The notes below the pieces were generated by a model that worked only from the letters and a program-made list of their open reading frames with translations, made no database searches and was not told the origin of the DNA. Source: Alphaproteobacteria bacterium (GTDB taxonomy: Bacteria; Pseudomonadota; Alphaproteobacteria; Caulobacterales; Caulobacteraceae). Taken from it: DNA of 37,134 bases. Position 1 is the stretch's first letter. Every line of letters begins with the position of its first letter. This document shows, one piece after another, positions 1 to 7,858 of the stretch. Position numbers and translations under genes: made by a program. Location: assembly GCA_018820275.1 (NCBI GenBank), contig JAHJOO010000030.1:1-37134 (forward strand), in the 5' to 3' direction.

Positions 1-2
1 CC

Positions 3-191
3 CCGCCGGTCCAGGCTCAGCCCACGCGCACGGCGGCCCCGCCGCCGCGCCGGCAGTCGACCCGCCCGGCCGCCGACGCCCGGCGCACGCAGAGCCGTCC
101 GCCGCAGAGCCCCCCGGCCCGCGATCAGGCCCAGACGCCCCCGGCGGCGTCCTCGCCTCAGCCCGAGCGGCCGCGCCAGTCCGTCGAATAG
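3..191 (+). CDS. C-terminal tail of a truncated proline-rich protein
   Basis: Frame 3 is open from the window edge to a TAG at 189-191, giving about 62 residues that are almost entirely Pro, Ala, Arg and Gln. This looks like a disordered C-terminal tail of a gene that begins before the window. No domain is visible, so no function can be given. Such tails are common at the ends of envelope or secreted proteins, but high-GC non-coding sequence can also remain open by chance over this length. The DUF3297 gene follows 60 bases later in the same direction. Confidence 0.4.
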   Translation, partial: PPVQAQPTRTAAPPPRRQSTRPAADARRTQSRPPQSPPARDQAQTPPAASSPQPERPRQSVE

Positions 192-251
192 GGCGGGGCG
201 GTCCGGCGCGCCCCTTTACGGCCGGACGACATCTCGGCTAATCCCCGCGCC

Positions 252-491
252 ATGTCCGACACCCCTCCCGACCGCCTGTCCGTCGACCCCGACAGCCCCT
301 TCCACGACGCCGAACTGCTGGCGCGCGGCGTGGGCGTGCGCTTCAAGGGCGAGGAAAAGACCAACGTCGAGGAATACTGTGTCTCCGAGGGCTGGGTGCG
401 CCTCGCCGTCGGCAACCGCGTGGACCGGCGCGGCAAGGCCCTGACGGTCAAGCTCCAGGGGCCCGTCGAGCCCTATTTCCAGAACGGTTGA
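252..491 (+). CDS. DUF3297 family protein
   Basis: A 79-residue cytoplasmic protein without signal peptide or membrane segment. It matches the DUF3297 family, as I recognise it, along its full length: an N-terminal PPDRLSV segment, a central KTNVEEYCVSEGW block and a C-terminal GPVEPYF end. The family has about 80 members' worth of length and no established role. The ATG at 252 fits the usual family start. The stop at 489-491 lies about 60 bases before the start of the M28 peptidase gene, so the two may be cotranscribed. Nothing in the neighbourhood tells its job. Confidence 0.85.
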   Translation: MSDTPPDRLSVDPDSPFHDAELLARGVGVRFKGEEKTNVEEYCVSEGWVRLAVGNRVDRRGKALTVKLQGPVEPYFQNG

Positions 492-550
492 CCCCCGTTC
501 CGTCCGGCGACGGATCGCGCTACGCCTGCCGCCTCGCTGGAGGATGCGCC

Positions 551-1966
551 TTGACCCGATCGATCGCCGCCGTCGCCCTTTCCGCCCTCATGTTGGCCGC
601 GACGCCCGCCCTGGCCCAGTCGCCCGAGGTGATCGCCCAGGCGGCGCAGCTGCGCGACCGGGCCCTGGTCGACAATCCGGCCTATGAGATCGTCAGCGAC
701 CTGACCACGCGGTTCGGCCCGCGCCTCGCCGGTTCGCCGTCCGAACAGGCCTCGGCCGCCTGGGGCGCGGGCCTGTTCCGCGAGCTGGGCTTCGCCAACG
801 TCGAGGTCGAGAGCTTCCCCCTGGCCTACTGGGAGCGGGGCACGGCGGCCGCCGAGATTCTCGCGCCCTTTCCCCAGCCGCTGGTGGTCGTGGCCCTCGG
901 CGGCTCGCCCGCCACGCCGCGTGGCGGGATCGAGGGCGAAGTCGTGGTGTTCGAGACCTTCCAGCAGCTGCTGGACGCGCCCATGGGCTCGCTGAGCGGC
1001 AAGATCGCCATGGTGCTGCAGGACACGGTCCAGGCCCAGGACGGCCGCGGCTACGGCGCGACGTCGCCGATCCGCGGGCGCGGGCCGATCGAGGCGGGCA
1101 AGCGCGGCGCGGTCGCCTTCGTGCTGCGCTCGCTGGGAACCCACGATCACCGTTTCGCCCACGCCGGCGCCACCACGGTGGGCGAGGGCCAGATCCCGGC
1201 CTTCGCCATGAGCCCGCCCGACGCTGACCAGGTGCGCCGCATCGTCGCCCGCTCGGACCAGCCCATCCGCCTGCGCCTGACCTCCACAAGCGGTTACGGT
1301 CGTGAGAGCAAGTCCCAGAATGTTATCGGAGAAGTTGTCGGAACGAACCCGGACGAGGTCATCGTCATCGGCGGCCACCTCGACAGCTGGGACCTTGGCA
1401 CCGGCGCCATCGACGACGGCGCGGGCGTGGCCATCACGGCTGCGGCCCTGGCCCTGATCGCCGACATGCCGGTCCAGCCGCGCCGCACGATCCGCGTCGT
1501 CTGGTGGGGGGCCGAAGAGGTCAGCCAGCCGCCGCCTGCCCAAGGTCTGGCCGGGGCCCGCTTCTATGCCGAGCGCCGCCGCGAAGGCATGGCCGGCCAC
1601 GTCGCCATCTCGGAGAGCGACTTCGGCGCCGGCCCGATCTACAGCCTGGCCCTGCCCGCGGGCGCCGGGACCACCGACTTCCAGAAGGCAGCCATGGCCG
1701 TACTGGCCCCGCTCGGCATCATCTGGGACGGCGCGCCCGCGACCGGCGGCGGCCCCGACACCGGGCCGACCGTAGCCTTGGGCGTTCCGGCCTTCCGCCT
1801 GAACCAGGACGGCACCGACTATTTCGACTGGCACCACACCGCCGACGACGTGCTGGACCGGATCGACCCGGAGGCCATGGACCAGAACGTCGCCGCCTGG
1901 GCCGCCTTCCTGTGGCTTCTGGCGAACTCCGAGGTGGACTTCCGGGCCTTACGCGCGGGGCAATAG
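551..1966 (+). CDS. Secreted M28 family metallopeptidase
   Basis: Predicted zinc aminopeptidase or carboxypeptidase of family M28, acting in the periplasm or outside the cell. The preferred start is TTG at 551: it has a GGAGG eight bases upstream and begins a clean signal peptide ending in ATPALAQ. A TTG at 488 would add 21 residues before the signal. The catalytic part shows GGHLDSWD with H276, then IDDGAG, the E322-E323 pair in WWGAEE, a later SESD and a final DWHHTADD, which are the usual metal ligands and catalytic base. The middle region (about 90-230) is compatible with a PA domain, as in plasma glutamate carboxypeptidase relatives. Length is 471 residues. A rare TTA leucine codon occurs five codons before the stop, just upstream of tRNA-Leu(UAA). 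Confidence 0.88.
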   Translation: MTRSIAAVALSALMLAATPALAQSPEVIAQAAQLRDRALVDNPAYEIVSDLTTRFGPRLAGSPSEQASAAWGAGLFRELGFANVEVESFPLAYWERGTAAAEILAPFPQPLVVVALGGSPATPRGGIEGEVVVFETFQQLLDAPMGSLSGKIAMVLQDTVQAQDGRGYGATSPIRGRGPIEAGKRGAVAFVLRSLGTHDHRFAHAGATTVGEGQIPAFAMSPPDADQVRRIVARSDQPIRLRLTSTSGYGRESKSQNVIGEVVGTNPDEVIVIGGHLDSWDLGTGAIDDGAGVAITAAALALIADMPVQPRRTIRVVWWGAEEVSQPPPAQGLAGARFYAERRREGMAGHVAISESDFGAGPIYSLALPAGAGTTDFQKAAMAVLAPLGIIWDGAPATGGGPDTGPTVALGVPAFRLNQDGTDYFDWHHTADDVLDRIDPEAMDQNVAAWAAFLWLLANSEVDFRALRAGQ

Positions 1967-1971
1967 TTCCT

Positions 1972-2056
1972 GCGAGCGTGGCGAAACTGGTAGACGCAAG
2001 CGACTTAAAATCGCTCGACTTCGGTCATGCGGGTTCGACCCCCGCCGCTCGCACCA
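1972..2056 (+). tRNA. tRNA-Leu (anticodon UAA)
   Basis: An 85-base class II tRNA can be folded by eye. The acceptor stem pairs 1972-1978 with 2046-2052, the discriminator is A2053 and CCA is encoded at 2054-2056. The anticodon stem pairs 1999-2003 with 2011-2015 around a seven-base loop whose central triplet at 2006-2008 is TAA. A long variable arm occupies about 2016-2028, as expected for leucine. The T stem is 2029-2033 with 2041-2045. It decodes UUA and, by wobble, UUG, both rare at this GC content. It begins five bases after the M28 peptidase stop. Confidence 0.97.
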
Positions 2057-2113
2057 CCGCCTGAGACCCTCGGTCGTCATGTTGCTGAGACGCGGGGCCG
2101 CTAGACGCCGGTC

Positions 2114-3769
2114 ATGACCCGCATCCTCGCCTCCGCCCTCTCGACCGCCGCCCTTCTCGCCTTCGCCGCGCCCGTCGCGGCGCAGACGCCCCAGCGCCCG
2201 GGTCTGGTCGTCACCATCGTGATCGACCAGTTCGGCGCCGACCTGTTCAACCAGCATCGGGCCGGCTTCACCGGCGGGCTGAAGCGGCTGTCGCAGGGTC
2301 TGGTCTACGCCAATGGCTATCAGGCGCACGCCGCCAGCGAGACCTGCCCCGGGCATTCCACCGTCCTGACCGGTGTGCATCCGGCGCGGACGGGCATTCC
2401 GGCCAACGGCTGGCATGACCGCGAGACCGGGCGTCCGGCCTACTGTCTCGCCGTCGCCGGCAACCGGCAGGCCCACGGCGACGACCGCGCCGACAACGGC
2501 CCGGTCGGCCCGGACAACATGCTGGCGACCAGCGTCGGGGACTGGCTGAAGGCGGCCAGCCCCGAGAGCCGCGTCTACGCCGTCTCGGGCAAGGACCGCG
2601 GGGCCATCACCCTGAACGGGCGGACCGGCGACGGGGCCTGGTGGTACAGCCTGGGCCATGGCTTCACGACCTGGGTCGAGCCGGGTCAGGACCCGGCGGC
2701 GCGGCTGGCGCCCGTCGCGGCCGTCAACGCGCGCATCGCCGCGCGGCTGGAGGCGTCGGCCCCGGGCTGGACCTATTCCAACGAACAGTGCCGGGCGCTG
2801 GAAGGCCGGTGGGATATCGGCGGCCAGCCGTTCCACGCCACCCTGCCGCCCGCCGCCTTCGCCCTCGACGTCTCGCCGATCCTGGACGAGATCACGCTGG
2901 AGGCGGCGATCCATCTGATCGAGACGCAGAATCTGGGCGGGCGCGGCGTCACCGACATGCTGGGCGTCAGCCTGTCGGCCACCGACCGCATCGGCCACGT
3001 CTTCGGCAACCAGGGGCCGGAGATGTGCGACCATCTTGGCCGTCTGGACGCGGCCCTCGGTGCCTTTCTCGACCGGCTGGACGACGTGCCGGGCGGGGTG
3101 CTGGTCATCGTCACCGCCGACCACGGCGCCAACGACTTCCCGGAGCGTCAGTCGCAGCGCGGCCATGCCGAGGCGCAGCGGGTCGACCTCGGCCTGATCC
3201 GCCGCACCAACGCCGCCGTGCGCGAGGCCCTCGGGCTGGATCATGATCCGCTGCTGTCGGCCGCGGGCGGGCTGGTCGCCGTGGGGCCCGACCGGAAGGG
3301 TCTGGCCGAGCCGCTGCGCAGCCAGGTGGTGACCGCCGCCGTGGCCCATCTGCGCACCGAGCCGCAGGTGGCCGGGGCCTGGTCGGGGGAGGAGATCATG
3401 GCCTCGCCGGCGCCCGCGGCCGACGTGCCGCCCGACGAACTCAGCCTGCTGGAGCGGCACCGCATCGGCTATGTGCCGGGCCGCTCCGCGGATCTGGTGG
3501 TCAGCTTCGACCCGGCCCTGACGCCGGGCGCCGGCCGTCCCGGACTCTATCTGTCCGGTCACGGGACCCCGTGGGACTATGACCGCCGCGTGCCGATCCT
3601 GTTCTGGCGGCCCGGCATCGAGGGCCAGGAGCGGTATCTGCCGATCCGCACGGTCGACCTCGCCCCCACGCTCGCGCGGGTGCTGGGGCTGGACGCGCCG
3701 GCCGAACTCGACGGGCGCTGTCTGGACCTGGGCCTCTACGACGTTCCGCCCTGCGATCCGGCCCGCTAG
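2114..3769 (+). CDS. PafA-type periplasmic alkaline phosphatase
   Basis: A 551-residue member of the alkaline phosphatase superfamily with a signal peptide ending AAPVAAQ near residue 24. The nucleophile motif SETCPGHS places Thr77 as the phosphate-accepting residue. N98, K160 and R162 (in SGKDRGAI) sit at the spacing known for the Elizabethkingia phosphomonoesterase PafA (T79, N100, K162, R164), which argues for a monoesterase and not a nucleotide pyrophosphatase. Later metal ligands lie in LSATDRIGH, VTADHGA and SGHGTPWD. The likely role is phosphate release from organic monoesters in the periplasm. It stands alone between the tRNA and pyruvate kinase. Assignment to the superfamily is firm; the monoesterase subtype rests on these residues. 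Confidence 0.88.
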   Translation: MTRILASALSTAALLAFAAPVAAQTPQRPGLVVTIVIDQFGADLFNQHRAGFTGGLKRLSQGLVYANGYQAHAASETCPGHSTVLTGVHPARTGIPANGWHDRETGRPAYCLAVAGNRQAHGDDRADNGPVGPDNMLATSVGDWLKAASPESRVYAVSGKDRGAITLNGRTGDGAWWYSLGHGFTTWVEPGQDPAARLAPVAAVNARIAARLEASAPGWTYSNEQCRALEGRWDIGGQPFHATLPPAAFALDVSPILDEITLEAAIHLIETQNLGGRGVTDMLGVSLSATDRIGHVFGNQGPEMCDHLGRLDAALGAFLDRLDDVPGGVLVIVTADHGANDFPERQSQRGHAEAQRVDLGLIRRTNAAVREALGLDHDPLLSAAGGLVAVGPDRKGLAEPLRSQVVTAAVAHLRTEPQVAGAWSGEEIMASPAPAADVPPDELSLLERHRIGYVPGRSADLVVSFDPALTPGAGRPGLYLSGHGTPWDYDRRVPILFWRPGIEGQERYLPIRTVDLAPTLARVLGLDAPAELDGRCLDLGLYDVPPCDPAR

Positions 3770-3869
3770 ACCCGCGCTCACTTCCTGTTTCGCCGGGAGC
3801 CACGCCCTCGCCCGCCGCGCGTTTCGTGGCATGTAGGGCGAACGCCCCCTCTCGCCGCCGGAAGATAGA

Positions 3870-5303
3870 ATGAACAGAGCCCGCCGCGCCCGCATCGTCG
3901 CGACCCTGGGACCCGCCAGCCGCGCCCCGGGCACGGTCAAGGCGCTGGCCCAGGCCGGGGCGGACGTGTTCCGCCTCAACTTCAGCCACGGTAGCCATGA
4001 GGACCACGCCGCCGCGCTGAAGGCCGTACGCGGCGCCGAGATGGCGCTGAAGCGGCCGCTGGGCGTGCTGGCCGACCTGCAGGGGCCCAAGTTGCGGCTG
4101 GGCAAGTTCGCAGACGGCGAGATCACGATCAAGCCGGGCCACGCCATGCGCTTCGACCTGGACCCCACCCCCGGCGACGCCACGCGCGTGCAGATGCCGC
4201 ATCCGGAGATCTTCCGCGCCCTGCGCCCCGGCATGCTGCTGCTGCTGGACGACGGCCGCGTGCGGCTGCGGGTCGGCGAGCGCGCCGACGACTGGGCCGA
4301 TGTCACCGTCGAGAGCGGCACCAAGCTGTCGGACCGCAAGGGCGTGGCGGTGCCGGAAGCGGTCATTCCGGTCTCGGCCCTGACGCCCAAGGACCGCGAG
4401 GACCTGGCGTTTGCCCTGCGCATCGGCGTCGACTGGGTGGCGCTCAGCTTCGTCCAGAAGGCCGAGGACATGGCCGAGCTGAAGCGGCTGGTGAACGGCC
4501 AGGCCGCCTGTCTGGCCAAGATCGAAAAGCCCCAGGCCCTGACGGACCTCGAGGCCATTCTGGACTACTGCGACGGCGTCATGGTCGCGCGCGGCGACCT
4601 GGGCGTCGAGCTGGAGCCGGAGGAGGTGCCGGTCGCCCAGAAGCAGATCATCCGCGCTGCCCGCCAGCGCGGCGTGCCGGTGATCGTGGCCACGCAGATG
4701 CTGGAATCCATGACCTCCGCGCCCGCGCCGACGCGCGCCGAGGCCTCCGACGTCGCCAATGCCGCCTATGAGGGCGCCGACGCCCTGATGCTGTCGGCCG
4801 AGACCGCGTCGGGCGACTATCCGCTGGAGTCGGTCGGCGTGATGAGCCGCATCATCGAACGGGTCGAGCGGGACCCGATGTGGCCCAGCCTGATGGATGC
4901 GGAGCACGCCGGTATGGACGACATCGACGCCGATGCCCTGGTGGCTGCGGCGCGCAAGGCCGGGGAGGCCCAGTCGACCGCCTGCATCGTCGTCTTCACC
5001 ACCCTGGGCGGCACGGCGCGGCGCATGGCGCGCGAGCGGCCGCTCCAGCCCGTGCTCGCCCTGACCCCCAACCCGTCCACCGCGCGTCGGCTGGCGCTCG
5101 TCTGGGGGCTGGAATCGCGACTGGGGCGCGAGCCATCCTCCCTCGAGGAGGTCACCGACGACGCCGTCGCGGCCGCCATGGAGCATGGCCTGGCCCAGCC
5201 CGGCCAGCGCATCCTGATCCTGGCCGGCACCCCCTTCGGCGCGCCGGGGGCTGCGAATCTGCTCCGGCTGGCCCATGCTCCGGCGAAGAAGGGCAAGCGC
5301 TGA
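3870..5303 (+). CDS. pyk: Pyruvate kinase
   Basis: Catalyses phosphoenolpyruvate plus ADP to pyruvate plus ATP, the last step of lower glycolysis and the Entner-Doudoroff route. The 477-residue length is normal. Visible family blocks are the N-terminal RIVATLGPAS, the RLNFSHG substrate segment, the AKIEKPQA signature with its catalytic lysine, MVARGDLGVELE with metal and substrate ligands, and ATQMLESM. The C-terminal domain (from about residue 350) carries the allosteric-type fold. A GGAAGA element lies just before the ATG. The gene is followed after 22 bases by the D12 methylase, so the two may share a transcript, although no functional link is known. Confidence 0.97.
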   Translation: MNRARRARIVATLGPASRAPGTVKALAQAGADVFRLNFSHGSHEDHAAALKAVRGAEMALKRPLGVLADLQGPKLRLGKFADGEITIKPGHAMRFDLDPTPGDATRVQMPHPEIFRALRPGMLLLLDDGRVRLRVGERADDWADVTVESGTKLSDRKGVAVPEAVIPVSALTPKDREDLAFALRIGVDWVALSFVQKAEDMAELKRLVNGQAACLAKIEKPQALTDLEAILDYCDGVMVARGDLGVELEPEEVPVAQKQIIRAARQRGVPVIVATQMLESMTSAPAPTRAEASDVANAAYEGADALMLSAETASGDYPLESVGVMSRIIERVERDPMWPSLMDAEHAGMDDIDADALVAAARKAGEAQSTACIVVFTTLGGTARRMARERPLQPVLALTPNPSTARRLALVWGLESRLGREPSSLEEVTDDAVAAAMEHGLAQPGQRILILAGTPFGAPGAANLLRLAHAPAKKGKR

Positions 5304-5325
5304 CCGCGAGCCCTGAGGGCACCGC

Positions 5326-6354
5326 GTGATCAAATACCTCGGCTCCAAGCGCGCGCTGCTGGACCGCATCGTTCAGGCGGTGCGCGGGCGGCTGCCGGAC
5401 GGGGGGCGGGTGTGCGACCTGTTCAGCGGCTCGGCCCGCGTCGGGCATGCGCTGAAGCGCGAGGGGTTTCAGGTCCATTCCAACGACCACAACGCCTACG
5501 CCCATGTGCTGGCCACGGCCTATGTCCAGGCCGACCGCGCGCGCTGGCTGGCCCCGGCGGAGCGGGTGCTGGCCGACCTCGCCGCGGTAAAGCCCGATGC
5601 CGGCTGGTTTACCCGCACCTTCTGCGAGGAGGCCCGCTTCTTCCATCCGGAAAACGGCGCCCGCATCGACGCCCTGCGTGCGCGGATCGCGGCCATGGCG
5701 CTGGAGCCGGAACTGGAGGCGATCGCCCTGGTCTCCCTGATGGAGGCCGCCGACCGGGTGGATTCCACCGCCGGCGTGCACATGGCCTACATGAAGCGCT
5801 GGGCCCCGCGCGCGCTCAGGCCGCTGCAGCTGCGGATGCCCGACCTGCTGCCGGGCGTCGGCCGGGCCACCTGCCTGGACGCCGTCGAGGCGGCGGAACA
5901 GGTCGAGGCCGATCTCGTCTACCTCGATCCGCCCTACAACCAGCACAGCTATCTGGCCAACTACCACTGCTGGGAAAGCCTGGTCCGGTGGGACAAGCCG
6001 GAGGTCTACGGCGTCGCCAACAAGCGGATCGACGTGAAGGCCCGCAAGAGCGCCTTCAACAGCCGCCCGGGCATCGGCCCGGCGCTGGCGGCGGTCGTCG
6101 AGCGGCTGCGGGCCCCCAACCTGATCGTCAGCTTCAACGACGAGGGCTATCTGGGACGCGAGGCGCTGACGGCGATGCTGTCGGCCAGGGGCCACGTGCA
6201 GGTCATCGAGATCGACCGACCGCGCTACGTCGGCGCGCGCATCGGCATCCACAATCCGAAGGGCGAGAAGGTCGGCGCGGTGGGGCGTTTGCGGAACGTG
6301 GAGCACCTGTTCGTGGTCACCGACCGGCGGGTCGATCTGGCCGACGCGGCTTGA
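5326..6354 (+). CDS. D12-class N6-adenine DNA methyltransferase (orphan)
   Basis: A 342-residue protein starting at GTG, 22 bases after pyk. It has the D12-class order: motif X at the N terminus (KYLGSKRALL), motif I for S-adenosylmethionine (DLFSGSARVGHAL), and the catalytic motif IV DPPY in YLDPPYNQHSYL around residue 205. It should methylate adenine N6 in a specific DNA site. No restriction endonuclease, specificity subunit or repair nuclease lies nearby, so it behaves as an orphan methylase. It is not CcrM, which has a different motif order. Possible roles include gene regulation, protection against foreign nucleases or strand marking. The recognition site cannot be read from the sequence. 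Confidence 0.87.
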   Translation: MIKYLGSKRALLDRIVQAVRGRLPDGGRVCDLFSGSARVGHALKREGFQVHSNDHNAYAHVLATAYVQADRARWLAPAERVLADLAAVKPDAGWFTRTFCEEARFFHPENGARIDALRARIAAMALEPELEAIALVSLMEAADRVDSTAGVHMAYMKRWAPRALRPLQLRMPDLLPGVGRATCLDAVEAAEQVEADLVYLDPPYNQHSYLANYHCWESLVRWDKPEVYGVANKRIDVKARKSAFNSRPGIGPALAAVVERLRAPNLIVSFNDEGYLGREALTAMLSARGHVQVIEIDRPRYVGARIGIHNPKGEKVGAVGRLRNVEHLFVVTDRRVDLADAA

Positions 6355-6395
6355 CCGTCGGGAACCGCACATAGCAGGCTGCCGTTTCCGCCGTC

Positions 6396-6653
6396 ATGGA
6401 CCCGATGACGATGACCCCCGACCGTCGCCTTCACGCCACCCGCATGTATGGCCGCGCCGCCGACGCCTTTGATGCGGTCGCGTGGAAGCCGCCCGAAGCC
6501 CGGCGCTTTAGCGCCGTGACCGCCAACGACGGCCATCCGTCGCCGTCGATCCTGGACGAGCTGCGCGCCCTGCCGCGCTGGGTCGTGATCGCCTCCGGGG
6601 GCGCCTTCAGCGCCTTCCTCGGGATGATGATGGGCGCGGCCTTCCGGCTCTAG
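6396..6653 (+). CDS. Small single-pass membrane protein, hypothetical
   Basis: An 85-residue protein that I do not recognise. The first 60 residues are polar and basic, with no signal. The last 25 ([20 protein letters not shown]) form one probable transmembrane helix rich in glycine and methionine, suggesting an N-in tail-anchored topology. The start is uncertain because ATGs at 6396, 6405 and 6411 are all in frame and none has a good ribosome binding site. Its TAG and the rnhB TAG on the other strand share the four bases CTAG at 6650-6653, a fully overlapped convergent pair. No function is proposed. Confidence 0.6.
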   Translation: MDPMTMTPDRRLHATRMYGRAADAFDAVAWKPPEARRFSAVTANDGHPSPSILDELRALPRWVVIASGGAFSAFLGMMMGAAFRL

Positions 6654-7282
6654 GCCTCCAACAGGGCCCGGATCGGCGACCAACTGCGCCGGTGCGCGGG
6701 GCAGGGGCCCATTTGCTTCAGTGCCGCCTGATGGATCGGGGCGTTGTAGCCCTTGTGGCTGGCGAAGCCGTAGCCGGGGTACTGCGCGTCCAGTTCGACC
6801 ATCCGCCTGTCCCGCGCCGTCTTGGCCAGGATCGATGCCGCCGCGATCGACAGCGACAGTCCGTCGCCGCCGACCACCGTCCGCACCTCGCAGGGCAGCC
6901 TGAAGCGGTAGTTGCCGTCCACCAGCGCCGCCGCGGGTGTCACCGCCAGCGCCTCGATCGCCCGGCACATGGCCAGGCCGGTGGCCTGCAGGATGTTGAG
7001 CTCGGCGATCTCCTCCACGGAGGCGAAGCCCACGCCCCAGGCGACGGCGCGCGCCTTGATCTCGACCTCCAGCGCCTCGCGCCGGGCGGCGGTCAGGGCC
7101 TTGGAGTCGTCGATGCCGGACGGCAGGTCCCCGGTGTTCAGGATCACGGCGGCGGCCGACACCGGCCCCGCCCAAGGCCCGCGCCCCGCCTCGTCCACCC
7201 CGCACACCGGGCCGCCGACGGCCTGGGCGAGGGTGGTCTCCAGCGTCAGGGTGGGAATCGTCTTCGGGCGGGCGGCCTTCAT
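6650..7282 (-). CDS. rnhB: Ribonuclease HII
   Basis: Cleaves the RNA strand of RNA-DNA hybrids and starts removal of single ribonucleotides from DNA. The 210-residue protein carries the RNase HII signature [15 protein letters not shown] near residue 30, including the catalytic Asp and Glu, and a SHKGY block near the end. The start is the ATG at 7280-7282. An upstream extension in the same frame runs antisense-like through tag and was discarded. The ATG overlaps the tag stop in an ATGA arrangement, so the pair is translationally coupled. It is the last gene of the natA-natB-tag-rnhB run. Confidence 0.93.
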   Translation of the reverse strand: MKAARPKTIPTLTLETTLAQAVGGPVCGVDEAGRGPWAGPVSAAAVILNTGDLPSGIDDSKALTAARREALEVEIKARAVAWGVGFASVEEIAELNILQATGLAMCRAIEALAVTPAAALVDGNYRFRLPCEVRTVVGGDGLSLSIAAASILAKTARDRRMVELDAQYPGYGFASHKGYNAPIHQAALKQMGPCPAHRRSWSPIRALLEA

Positions 7283-7857
7283 GCCCCGGTCATGCCACGG
7301 ACCTCCGCCTGCCGGAAGCAGGCGTCGACGTGGTCGTTGACCATGCCGGTGGCCTGCATGAAGGCGTAGACGATCACCGGGCCGCAGAATTTGAAGCCGC
7401 GCGCCTTCAACGCCTTGGCCATGGCGACGGATTCCGGCGTCTCGGCCAGAAAGCCGTCGACGCCCGGCGCACGCTGGATGGGTGCGCCGCCGACGAAGTC
7501 CCACAGCCAGCCGGAGAAGTCCTCGCCCCGGTCGCGCATCTCCAGCCAGATCTGCGCGCCGCGGATCGTGGCGTCGATCTTGGCGCGCGAGCGGATGATG
7601 CCGGGGTCGGCCAGCAGCCGCTCGCGATCGGAGTCGTCATAGCGGGCGACCTTTTGCGGGTCGAAGCCGTCGAAGGCGGCGCGAATGGTCTCGCGCTTCC
7701 TCAGGATGGTGATCCAGGCCAGGCCGGCCTGCATCCCGTCCAGCGCCAGCTTTTCCCACAGGGCGCGGGGGTCGCGCTCGGGCACGCCCCACTCCTCGTC
7801 GTGATAGGCGACGTACAGCGGGTCGGTTCCGCACCAGGAACACCGGCCCGCCGTCAA
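7279..7857 (-). CDS. tag: DNA-3-methyladenine glycosylase I
   Basis: Removes 3-methyladenine from alkylated DNA as the first step of base excision repair. The 192-residue length is that of the family. Zinc-binding residues known from E. coli Tag (C4, H17, H175, C179) have counterparts here at C6, H19, H176 and C180. The active-site region [16 protein letters not shown] is well kept. The start is TTG at 7857, one base after the natB stop, and the stop overlaps the rnhB ATG. This position inside an exporter operon is unusual for a repair gene but fits simple cotranscription. Confidence 0.93.
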   Translation of the reverse strand: MTAGRCSWCGTDPLYVAYHDEEWGVPERDPRALWEKLALDGMQAGLAWITILRKRETIRAAFDGFDPQKVARYDDSDRERLLADPGIIRSRAKIDATIRGAQIWLEMRDRGEDFSGWLWDFVGGAPIQRAPGVDGFLAETPESVAMAKALKARGFKFCGPVIVYAFMQATGMVNDHVDACFRQAEVRGMTGA

Positions 7858-7858
7858 G

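Noticed and set aside
1949..4558. Very long antisense open frame (over 860 codons) opposite the phosphatase and pyruvate kinase genes
   Set aside because: It is the low-complexity mirror of two certain genes in a high-GC genome, rich in Arg, Ala and Gly, with no domain or ribosome binding site.
3501..5369. Long antisense frame of 622 codons opposite pyk
   Set aside because: Same reason: pyruvate kinase is unmistakable on the plus strand and the antisense product shows only compositional bias.
5326..6354. Restriction-modification system around the adenine methylase
   Set aside because: No nuclease, specificity subunit or other defence gene is visible on either side, so the methylase is treated as an orphan.
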